A stretch of 64,000 nt of DNA, from NCBI RefSeq assembly GCF_016801865.2, contig NC_068939.1, positions 40,834,747-40,898,746 on the forward strand, in the 5' to 3' direction. The translations under genes and the position numbers were made by a program. The notes beneath the pieces were generated by a model. That model searched no databases. It saw only the letters and a list, made by a program, of their open reading frames with translations, and was not told the origin of the DNA. Positions 34,100 through 45,200 of the stretch are shown here, piece after piece. This stretch comes from Culex pipiens pallens. Lineage: Eukaryota > Arthropoda > Insecta > Diptera > Culicidae. How positions within the stretch are numbered: position 1 is the first letter of the stretch; every line of letters begins with the position of its first letter.

Positions 34100-35585
34100 C
34101 TCGAGTTGAGCCTGCGCAGAAATTTTGTTGGTTGGTGTAATCGATTGAGAAATGGCATTCTGTACTAAATGGCTTGTTTATTCTTAAAAAAAACCCCGGG
34201 ATTAAACGTTATGTTCTCTAAGCTTGAAATCGAAGCACCTATTTCAATTTATTTTATTTATTGTTTCAATGATAATATTTATGTATTGTCCCCTGATTTT
34301 TTGGGAAAAACATGAAGTCTAAATGTATATTGGAATAAAAATAAGATGCTTATTAAAACTTTATTGTTATGTTTAAAAACCTCATTTTAGATGAATGCTG
34401 ATAATATTTAAAAAAAATAGCTAAATTCCCGAGATGAATAAATGTAATTAATACTTAAAAAATATCAGGAAAAATCCCTAAAGCGATAACCAATGAAGTG
34501 GAACATTTCAGTTCAAATTCATGAAAAATAAGAAAAGAAACCTGTAGAACTAGAACGCTACATCACGCTATTTTTTGTTTTGCCCACCAGTGCTCGGCCA
34601 TCGAATCGAGCGCCAAATGACGATGATGTTTTCAAATCGCAGGACTACACGTGTACGAGGTGGCCGCCCCCCACGCGTACCGGCGGCAGGTCCTGACGGA
34701 ACCTCCCGTCAGTTGGCGTTACACCGTTGACTTCGCCGGAGGGTTCTGCCTTCCTTAACCTTTCTTTTTCTTTTTGGGTGATGGTGTAGTGTGTCAAACT
34801 TTGAGTGATGTTTTTGATGCTGACCTTTTCGGTGGGTGCGAAGTGAAAAAAAAAACAAAAACACGCTAAATTATTTATGAACGCCGGTTTTTTTTTTGTT
34901 GGCGGAAAGACGGAGGAAAAAAATTCGCGCGAAACCAAAAAGGAATCGCTTGAAGTCGTTAGACGCGCGCGATAACGAAGAAGCGGAAGTGACTTGTGTA
35001 AGTTCCGTCTGCATTATCGATTCTAGTACTACATCACGTCATCGTGTTGGCAGAAGTTAGCAGCAGGATGGGAAAGTGGGGAAATCTGATCAAGAGTGTG
35101 TGTAATAGAGTGGAAAAAAAGTGTGCCTATAGTGTGTGTTTAGTAGTGAGGAGGTGAAGAAGACCGCAAGGATTCGAGGCAGAAATGGCAGCGAGAAGAG
35201 GAAATTATGCGATGGCAAATTAACATTTATATAGCTGTTAAGGAGGGCTGTTATCGGCGGCCGGTGGAAAGTGAGGGCGAACGCGTGCGATTTGAAGATT
35301 GTTGTGGGACTTTGTGGGGAACGAGTCAACTTCTGCAAGAAACAGTGGCACTACTGTGGGATGCTCGTTGATGGTCGAATGGGAAAAGATTTGGGAAACA
35401 ATTTGAACTGTTTTCTAGCTCGGTCACAACTCTAGAAGGTGAAAACACGACTCGTGAACAGAGAACTTTACATTTATGTTTTTTCAACTTATTGTGGCAA
35501 CATTTTATATTTAAAAAAGTTGTAAAGGTCAAGTCAAACATGAAAATAATAAAAATATTCAATCAGAAAACCGTCAATTTCAAAA
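34100..35585. other. Intergenic stretch with GC-rich block, possible promoter area
   Basis: Bases 34560-35340 are GC-richer and largely unique. A GTAAGT donor-like site follows 34997 in a purine-rich leader-like context, so a 5' noncoding exon of the plus-strand gene whose first coding exon lies at 42113 could be here. This is inference; no start site is visible. Confidence 0.3.
34643..34758 (+). CDS. Orphan exon-like block
   Basis: After TTTTCAAATCGCAG an open frame runs 37 codons to TAA 34756-34758, with mostly G or C at third positions in the first two thirds, unlike the flanking AT-rich DNA. It encodes VYEVAAPHAYRRQVLTEPPV and neighbours, not recognised. The minus strand is also open here. 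It could be a terminal exon, a decayed gene fragment, or chance. Confidence 0.18.
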
Positions 35586-35593
35586 ATCATTGG

Positions 35594-37257
35594 TAGGGTT
35601 AGTGAAATTTCACGATTTCGCGGACAGCGTGAAATCCGCGAAATTGAGCATTGTCCGCGAAATTCCGTGAAATTTTATGTTTGTGTGAAAATGTAACAAT
35701 TTTTCATAAAATAACTTATCAAACTCAAAAAGGAATAAAAATAATGTTATGAACTACTGTAGAATTGAGCGAGTGAATATCCTGGTTTTATTACTAATAT
35801 TAATGATTTAATGATTTTTGACGGTTTCGTAGACGGCGTGAAATTCGTGAAATTTGTTAATTTTCTCAAATCATTGACTGCAAATATGGGCCAAAAAAAT
35901 AAAAAAATATAAATATTGAAATAACAAGCCATAGTTTCAACATTTGCATGGAAAAAGTGTTTAAAAATGCATTTTACACTAGTTCAGTAGTTTTGCATTT
36001 ATTAGTTTTCAAAAAATGTAAGATTTGACAAAAACAAAAATTTTAGCAAAAAAAAAAACATTTTGCGATAACATCGAAAATTTTCAAAAATTCGAAAGAT
36101 TTTCAAATCAACCCAAACATTTTTAAAATAATACCAAACCTTCTTAAAAATGGAATGGAATTTTAAATTTATTTCAGCTGATCCATTGAAATTTTTAAGT
36201 TTTTCGAAAAAATATTTTTTTCATCCCCTGATTTTTCGGGCCAACTTCGAAGGGAAGGGGAGGAGGGAGGGACAAAAACTTTTAATAAAATTTGTACCAG
36301 CCTAACAACTTAATAAATATTTCATCCAAAAAGAAAAGAAATTTTATTAGTTTTCAATTAAAAAGCTTGATTTTATATGTGTGTCAAGTTGATATGAACC
36401 ATTTGAAGAAATGTTGAGATTTTTGAGTTTTTCAGAATCTATCAAAATTTAGCAATATTTTCATTCGCTGTATTAAAAATTTTAGTGCTATTTTATTTGA
36501 AAGGCATAGTTTTGAAAGAAATTAAAAGAATCAAGCTTTGTTTTATTCAAAATAAAATTAAGAGTATTTTTTATCTTTGGAATCATATTTTAAAAACATA
36601 ACACATTTTTTTTGTGCCTGTTAAATTTTAACGATATTTGTTTATTTGGGTGGATAATTCCCGTGGAAGTTAAAAAATACTACTTTTTGTTTTATCTTCT
36701 CATTTAGAATTTAAATTTCGATTTCTTAAAAATTATATTATTTTTGCAAAATGTTTATAAATTTAGTTTTTGAAAAATGGGCTGAGACCCTTAAAAAATA
36801 TGTTTAATGGGCTAAATGACGCAGAAAATTCAATTTATTTTACTCATTTTGACTGGACAAATATAGCTATGATAGGAAATTCAATAAAATGTAAAATTAT
36901 ATAACGGAAGCAAATTAGCGAAAACATTTGAGCTTTGTTAGTCGAATATTAAAAGAGCAGTTCAGTAAATAAGAATACGCGTGCCCTACATTTTGTTTCA
37001 AAATATATATAGAGCCCATCCAATAACAAGGATTTTTTTTTTTTGAAAATTGGAAGAATTTTTTTGTCGCATTCAAATTTAGTAAAGATTTTTATGCATG
37101 ATAAAACATAATGAAGCATAAAAAGTAGTTTCTGTGATTTAAACATAGGATTTTCCCAGTTATTTTAACATTTTTCAAGTTCCGCGAAATTTGGTGTTTT
37201 GAAATTGAGGTCCCCGTGAAATTTGAAATTTTCGAGCGTGAAAAATCACTAAGCCTA
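35594..37257. mobile_element. hAT-like non-autonomous element, copy 2 (8-bp TSD)
   Basis: Reverse orientation relative to 2972-4423. It begins TAGGGTTAGTGAAATTTCAC and ends with GTGAAAAATCACTAAGCCTA, between perfect 8-bp repeats ATCATTGG at 35586-35593 and 37258-37265. Its length of 1664 bp differs from copy 1 through internal insertions and deletions. No transposase is visible. Confidence 0.82.
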
Positions 37258-37550
37258 ATCATTGGTATACGAATTTTACAAATTTAAAATTTAATAATTT
37301 AAAGCCGATATCGTCACAGATAATCTCTACATCTTGAGAATATTAGTTCAAATTTGCAGCTTAATGAGTCATCCAGTCATTAGATATCGTTGGATCCATA
37401 AATAAATTCGGTATTTCCAGAAAATAACTATGTTGCATTTCGCGTAGTAAAATTTGAAGCGATATAGCATTTGTTTTATGAATTTACGCCTTTGCGACCG
37501 TTGGTTTCAAATTTTTCGTTACAGGCACACGGCTTGTTTTCTGGGTAACC

Positions 37551-39066
37551 TTAAGAAGAAAAAAAATAGTCATCGCTACTTTTAAATGTGTTTTATAGGA
37601 AATTTTCTCAGTTTTCCAATGCTTCTAAGAGCGAGAAATTTCTGAGATATCTTTATTTTAAGTTTTTTGTTTTAAAATCCTTCATCATTTATAGGAAACT
37701 TTTTATTAACAGTTCAGGAAACTTGTCAAATGATGTGTTTTATGTGTCATTTGATCATCAAAATGTGCCAAATAAGACAAGAAACAACTTTGTAAAAGGT
37801 TGCAAATCGCTAAACATTTTAAAAATTAAGTTTTAACCGAGTTTTTAAATATGCCGGATTCATTAAAATCAGAAAATCGTATTAAAATATATGTTTACTA
37901 GAATTAATAGATTATTACATAATTTTTGTGTAAAAATATCAGTCGTCTGCTCTGATTTAGCTTGGATTTAGCTGATACAACCGAATTTTTTGCAGGTTTG
38001 AGATTGTTAAGGGTAATTAGATTATTATTAATAAACATCAGATTTCCTTAACCAAACATTTACCAGTTGCATGGATACCAAAACATGTTAATAACTCGAA
38101 ATTGAACTACAAATTACTGTGTAGAGTTTCAGGGGAAATACTTTTCATGAGTAGGAAAGTTTATTTTTTAGTTTTTTTTATGCATGAAATGATCAAGTAA
38201 TAAGCAATGTAATCAAAGTCTTATCTATTTTAAAAACGTTTTACGAGTATCTTGAGTTTTGTTGAAATAGATTGTAATGAAGGCTTCTGTTTGATTTTTT
38301 GTTGAAATTAATATTTTATTTTTGTTCAACCAGAAAAACATGATTGTGGATGTGTTTTCAACATTATCACTTGAAACACACGAATTTTATTGCAACTTTT
38401 AAAAGCATTTTCAACAGTAAAACATTTAAAAAATATATATTTACTTTATACTCATTAAACTATGACTTTTGAAGCATGCAACAGTAATTTGTAGTACATT
38501 TTCGATTTGAAATCATGTTTTGTACCTTTTTCCTGGTTCATGCTTGTTTATGGAAATATCATATTTATTCATACAAATGCAATAATACCCTTAACAATCT
38601 CACACCTGCAAAAATTTTGGTTGTATCAGCCAAATCAGAACAGACACGTGATATATTTCGACAAAAATTATGTTATAATTTATTGATTTCAGTAAAATTT
38701 TCATTGAAATACGGTTTTATGATTTTAATTACTGAATAAATCCAACAAATTGAAAACCCAGTTAAAATACAATTTTCAAAATGTTTGGCGATTTGCAACC
38801 TTCTACAAATTTGCTTTTCGTCTTATTTTGCACATTTTGATGAGTAAATGACACATAAAACACATAATTTGACTAATTTCCTGAACTGTTTTTAAAAAGT
38901 TTTCAATAAGTGATGAAGGATTTTAAAACGAAAAACTTAAAATAAAGATATCCCAGAAATTTTTCGATGAAACATTTCGCTGTTAGAAGCATTGGAAAGC
39001 TGAGAAAATTTCCTATAAGACACATTTGAAAGTAGCGATGACTATTTTTTTTCCTGATAAGGTTGT
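37551..39066. mobile_element. Foldback FB8
   Basis: A palindrome of about 1.5 kb centred near 38310. Outer arms share AAATAGTCATCGCTACTTT and TCCTTCATCA-type landmarks. Inner parts share GTTGTATCAGC and TTAACAATCTCA. Arms have diverged more than those of FB1 copy 3. No reading frame is supported. Confidence 0.7.
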
Positions 39067-39133
39067 TCTAGAAAATACGCCGTGAACAGTTATATAACTG
39101 TCACAAGTTTTGAAATTATAAAATAAAATATAA

Positions 39134-40112
39134 GTCAACTGGGTACACTTTCGGACTCGACCTTCACCGATTTGGACCAAACTTGGAGGTACCGATTGGA
39201 TCATCACTCTTTCTTTGGCTCCGCCCTTTTTGTGATCATTTACTAAAAAACTTTTTATTTTTTACTCGTAACTTTCCAACTATCAGACCAAAAGACGTTC
39301 TTCTGGCTGCATTTTAAAGGAAAATGTCCAAAAAGTTCATTAAAAACAAAATATCAACCCTCAAATGCCTTCCAATATAGTTTCTTTGCAGTTTATGGTT
39401 TAAAACGTGATTTTCACCCATTCCTTATATTTATATATATTTTATTTGATCACCATCGTGTTCCCCGGACAATTTTACATAAGAATCAATGCATATCTCA
39501 AACTAAACCAAACCATTGCCGAGAAACAGCCCTTCAAAAATAAAAACTTAAAATTTCCTATACAATAATAAGCACTTGACCTACGCTTGCGCTCAAGGCC
39601 TACTTTCAGGGGTTAGCATTTCAATGCACTGGAACATGGCGCAACCAGTTTTGCAATGGAAGTTCAGAGTTTATAGGGCTCTGAATAAAGGCTTTTGAAC
39701 GGCTTTTTCTTGGCAATGGTTTGGGTTAGTTTGAGATATGCATTGATTTTTATGTAAAATTGTCCGGGGAGCACGATGGGGATCAAATAAAATATATAAA
39801 AATATAAGGAATGGATGAAAATCACGTTTCAAAACATAAACTGCAAAGAAACAAAATTGGAAGGTATTTGACGGTTGGTATTTTGTTTTTAATGAATTCC
39901 TTGGAAAATTTTCTATAAAATGCAACCAGAAAAAAAGTCTTTGGGTATTATAGTTGGAAAATTACGAATAAAAGAATGGAAAGTTTTTTAGAAAAAAATC
40001 CAAATAGAGGGCGGTGCCAAACTTGGGATTCTGTTAACTGTCGATAGATAAACGTCCCCTCCAAGTTTGGTCCAAATCGGTGAAGGTTGAGTCCAGAGAG
40101 TACCCAGTTGAC
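39134..40112. mobile_element. Foldback family FB2, copy 2
   Basis: Ends GTCAACTGGGTAC and GTACCCAGTTGAC. The arms carry TTCACCGATTTGGACCAAAC and its complement, and TGTTCCCCGGACAATTTTAC-type landmarks shared with the copy at 14442. A unique centre spans about 39545-39690. Confidence 0.75.
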
Positions 40113-42025
40113 ACAGAATGACCCATATTGTAAAAAGGTTAAGAGGTTTATTTTTGCAAAGAGGTATGATTATAAAAAAAAATTAAATTTACTCTCTTAT
40201 TAAAGATTGAAAAAGCAAAATTACTTTTCTAAAAATTACAGTTCAAAACAAAAAAAAAAATGGCAGTGGAATCAGAACATTTTTTTAAACTTTTTAGATG
40301 AAAAATACGTTTTTTCGGAATTCAGCGTACGCAACTCGAAATACTTGAAAATAGACCACAGATTTGAGCAAAGTTTTACGAAAATCAAAAAATGGTCAGG
40401 CATTTTTCCGATTTTGTGTGAGGTTATGGAGAATACCAAATGAAAAACTCGAAATTGATTTAAAATTATTCACTTCATCCATTTTATTTTTTCATGTTAT
40501 TAAATCACCTATTTAAAAATAAAAAAATAAATTCTCCAGTTAAACTTTTTTATTACAGAAAAAAACTGAAGTTTTATTGATACTCGAGTTAAATTTAGTT
40601 ATCATGTGTATGCTTTTATTCAAAGATTGAGTGTTTAAAAAAAAGTTTTTATCAGTTTAACAAAAATGCTTCTATAAAATCTGTTCTTCAGAAATAGAAT
40701 TTGAACCCCGATCCACCACTTACGAGGCAGACCTGGCTCGGTCAACTTCAACACAAAATCTACGTTTATCGTCAAGCCCCCGAGACAGTCAAAAGCAATT
40801 AGAATGCAATCAGTGCCGATACGACTGGCCGGATGATCATAAATCTTTCATCACCCGTCAATGCCGTCAGTTACTTCGGCCGCCCATTGATGGATCCAAA
40901 AATGTCACCGATTACTAATTCAGTGGCAATGGGAATAAATCAGGCCACTGAGCTCAATTACTTCAGCTTTCTCCCTCACCCAAATCAAAAGCAAAGGAAG
41001 CACGCACGTGTCGAAAGCATAACAGGAAATACACTTTCGTCCTTGTTGCTCGAAAAACTAAATCGAAATATCATTTCCAAATTAACGACTGAGCCCAAAA
41101 AACGCAATCACGGGGGGGTTGACCTATACCGGCAGGCAGTGACGTCCATTGGTGAGGGGCTTTTGGTGGCAGAACATAAACAAAATCAGAGGTTTGTGGA
41201 GCTACCAGGCCATTGAGTGGCGGCGTTTTTCGGACGCGTTTTACGACAACACTTTGAATCAAGAGGAAGTAGGATCATGTGACTTTAGGAAACTTAATTT
41301 GTCAATTTCAATCTGTATGATCAAATAAAATTTGCACATTTTACTCCAGAATCATTTGCTCCAAATTTTTTAAAGGTTTTGATATTAATTAAATACCAAA
41401 GTCTCATCTTTTGACCGGTCTCTAATCGAAAAAGGAAGGAAATTTTTCGGAAGCGAACGTGACGGAACGAATTATGCGCTGTTATTCACATACCATAACT
41501 CGTTAATACCTCATAGAAAAGCCATCTCGCCGATAACCCGTAATCCTTGGGCGCGAGTGCGCGTGTGACGTGGTTGGGGTGGCATTTTAAGACACACATG
41601 AAAAGGACATCGACATCGAAACTGGAGATTTCGGCAGCGCATTCTTTGTAAGTGGTTTGACATTTGTGGGCATCGTAAAGACCTTTAATGCTCAATGTGT
41701 TGTGAGCACAAGTTTCTTCTTCTGGAAGAGTGGATTCGTCTGGCACTTTCACCAAACAGTTGTTGACGAAAGTTCGTATTACTAGTTCTTGTGCCCGAGT
41801 GGAATATTTTGCCGACGACATTCAAAACCGTAAGCTTGTTTTTGAATGGATTCACAGATGAAACGTGCCTCGGATATCGAAAACGCGGATTTCGTTGACT
41901 ACAATTCTACAGTTTTGCCTACGGAATACCGCGGAAATCCCATCACGTAACAGGTCTTTGTCCCACGCCAGTCTACAGGAAGAATTCTAATGTTGTGTGT
42001 GATCTGATATCCCTTTCACTTTCAG
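40113..42025. other. 5' flank of the plus-strand membrane protein gene
   Basis: Bases 40300-40440 carry a diverged FB4-like fragment (AAAAATACGTTTTTTCGGAA). Bases 40690-41300 look unique. The pyrimidine-rich CCCTTTCACTTTCAG ending at 42025 is a good splice acceptor for the next exon. Confidence 0.4.
41486..41821 (-). CDS. Hypothetical small protein, 111 residues
   Basis: ATG at 41821 and TGA at 41488-41486 on the minus strand. The codons look more gene-like than the AT-rich flanks. The product starts MSSAKYSTRAQELV and has six cysteines, spaced C-15-C-15-C-6-C-14-C-3-C, and no signal peptide or membrane segment. I do not recognise the family. The spacing does not fit odorant-binding proteins or classical zinc fingers. 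The last codons could instead lie past a GAG|GTATTA donor, making this a first exon. It lies about 200 bp from the plus-strand gene's exon, divergently. It may also be a transposon remnant. Confidence 0.35.
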   Translation of the reverse strand: MSSAKYSTRAQELVIRTFVNNCLVKVPDESTLPEEETCAHNTLSIKGLYDAHKCQTTYKECAAEISSFDVDVLFMCVLKCHPNHVTRALAPKDYGLSARWLFYEVLTSYGM

Positions 42026-42294
42026 TAATCGAACGGAAATCAGTACATTAAAGTGCCATTAAGTGAGATTATTTGAAGGAACCAGTGAGGTGAGGAAGGA
42101 AAAAAGGGCAAAATGTCGAAACGCCTCGCCGTGATTGCGGCGGTCAGCACCCACAACAGTCTGAGCAACCACACGGTGTCGTACACGAACATGTACACCA
42201 ACCAGACTACCGTCCGAGGCCATCACTACTCGCACCAGGGGCTGCAGTCGATGCGGCCGGGAGCCCACGGGAATGTCAACATTATGCTCGGCGG
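42026..42294 (+). CDS. Exon 1 of the membrane protein gene (coding from 42113)
   Basis: Acceptor TTTCAG at 42025, then 87 bases of 5' leader and ATG in a GGGCAAAATGTCG context. The donor is GTGAGT after 42294, leaving two bases of Gly61. The acceptor implies an upstream noncoding exon. Confidence 0.78.
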
Positions 42295-45200
42295 GTGAGT
42301 ACTACTTTTTGAATATTTTGGCTTAAATAAACCGTTTTCAATTTTCAAATTCCTGTTTTTTTACACCAAGTACAAGTAAAAACTTGAAAAAATATTAAAA
42401 TACCTTTTTTGGCAATTCATTTGTGAAACTATAAACCTTTCCTGTCCATCACGATCGAAGAAACGGCCTACTTATCTGTTCTAAAAATAAGAGTATCGAA
42501 AAATACAACTTTTCAATATAGTTTTGATTTTCACAGTGAATTGACTGTTTTTCGGAATTGCAAAAAATGTTCTATGGAACTCGTTGCAAAACTGGTAAAC
42601 CTAATTGGATAAAAAAATCTTCTTTTTGCAACTTATTGTAACTACCTTTGAATGCATACCCCTACTAAAATTGTTATCTGAAAACCCCTTTTTACAACCT
42701 AAATGAGCTTTTATGGAGCAATTCCAGTCCAAAACAGGATTTTTAGGTGCTTTTTTCTCGACCCTCTCCGATTTCAATGAAACTTTGTTGACATGTTATC
42801 CTATTTTACACTGGTTCAGTTGATTTGCAATCATTAGTTTTCAAAAAATGTAACATATGACGAAAACAAAAATTTTAGCGGAAAAAAACTTATTGCGATC
42901 ATAAAAATCGAAAATAAAAAAAGAAAAAATCTAAGATTTTAAAATCAGCTAAAACATGCTAAAAATGATTCTAAACGCAGGTGAATGCAGTTTAAATTGA
43001 TTTCAGCCGATTTCACTAAAAAATTCCATTGTAATTTTGAAGTTCTTTAAAAAAAAATTTTTTTTGCCCCCTGATTTTTCGGAACAACTTTGAAGGGGAG
43101 GGGGGATATAACTTTAAATAAAATTTGTACCAGCCTAAGCATTTATTGCAAGTGAGCAAGCAAGTTTATATCAAAACATTAGCAGCATAATTCGTTGAAA
43201 TACTGAGAACGATATAAAACATTTTTTTCAAATCAATATTGAAATAAATTTCAGGAAAAAACGAATGACATAATTTGATTGTTTATGAGTTTATTGAACT
43301 AAAAAAATCCTTAAAAATTCTTGAAAAACTGGAATGTTAAAAGACTGCTTATTGGATAAAGGTCAAATAGAAAACCGCTAATATTTGAAAAAAAAAAACA
43401 AAAACATTCCGACAAAACAAATTAAATGGTTTTAAAAACAAAATTAAAAAAATATTTTAGAAAATGAACTTTTTTTGAATAACTGCTCATATTTGAAAGA
43501 AGAGCAGTTCTCTACGGAATCGGTATTTATTCTTTAATTTTAATTTCTGTATTTTTTAATCCGGCTGAAACTTTTTTGGTGCCTTCGGTATGCCCAAAGA
43601 AGCAATTTTGCATCATTAGTTCGTTTATATAATTTTCCATACAAATTTGGCAGCTGTCCATACAAAAATGATATGTGAAAACTCAAAAATCTGTATCTTT
43701 TGAAGGATTTTTTTTACCGATTTGGTATCTTCCGCAAAGTTGTAGGTCTGAATAGGGACTACACTGAAAAAAATGATACACGGTGAAATTTTTTTTGGTG
43801 ATTTTTAATTTCACTTTTTGTCACTAAAACTTGATTTGCAAAAAAACATTTTTTTTTAATTTTTGATATATTTTAGAGGACATCAAATGCCAACTAATCA
43901 GAAATTTCCAAAATGGGCAAAAAATCTTTGACCGAGTTATGATTTTTTAAATCAATATAGATTTAAAAAAAAATCGAAATATTGGTCGCAAAATTTTTTA
44001 AACTTCAGTTTTCGATGTAAAATCGAATTTGCAATCAAAAAGTACAATAGTGATTTTTTGATAAAGTGCACTGTTTTCAAGTTATAGCCATTTTTGGGTA
44101 ACTTTTTTAAAAATTGTCTCACCCAAACAACCCACCATATTCTAATGTCGATATATCAGCAACTAATGGTCCGATTTACAATGTTAAAATATGAAACTAT
44201 ATATTTTCAAAAATTTAAAATCAACACTAACATTTCAAACGGGCCAAACATTCAATATTACGCCCTTTTGAAATGTTAGTCTTGACCATTTTCAAAAAAG
44301 TTACCTAAAAATGGCTATAACTTGAAAACGGTGCACTTTGGCACACCAAATCGATCAAAAATTCCATCAAAAGATACAGATTTTTGAATTTTCACATATC
44401 ATTTTTGTCTGGCCAGCTGCCCAAATTTGTATGGAAAATTATATGAACAAACTAATGATGCAAAATTGCTTCTTTGGGCATTCCGAAGGCACCAAAAAAA
44501 TTTCAGCCGGATTAAAAAATACCAAAAAAAATTGAATGAACGAAATCTCTGAGAATTGCTGATAATATGACAATGAAGAATAGGTTGTTTTTTTATTCAA
44601 ATAAAAATAAACTCCCAAAATATTTTTGAAATTGAGCTTATTTTTCAAAGAACTGCTCATGTTTGAAAGAATGGAAAAACTCACAATAACATTATGACAA
44701 TCAATAATAGGTAATTTTTGGAATATTTTTTTAGTAGTCGCATTTTTTTAAAGAACTGCTCATGTTTGTAAGAATAGAAAAACTCACAGTATTATTACAA
44801 AATATCATTACAAGAACTAATATTTGTTGCAGAATGGAAAACTTCTCGAAAAAGGGTTTGTTTATTTAAAAAAACATATCTTACTTACAGGATGGATGAA
44901 CTGTCACAAAAAAAATCGGATGTGCATGTAAGAAAATATTTTTTTAAAGAATATTTTAGAAGTTTATAAATATTAATATTAGTTTCATTTTTTCACATTC
45001 GACCTTTTGTCCTTTTCGACGTTTTGTCCATTCGTCCTTTTGTCCACTTTCGACCTTTTGGCATTCGACCTTTTGTCCATTCGACCTTATGTCTTTCGAC
45101 CTTTTGTCGCACATCCATTTCTTGCACTTCTAATATTTATGTATTTTTTAACAAATATGACGCTGATTTAAATGATGATTTTCCTAGTCCGTTACACAAA

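Noticed and set aside
45000..45115. Possible CRISPR-like array
   Set aside because: The units are contiguous, imperfect and without unique spacers, in an eukaryotic intron.
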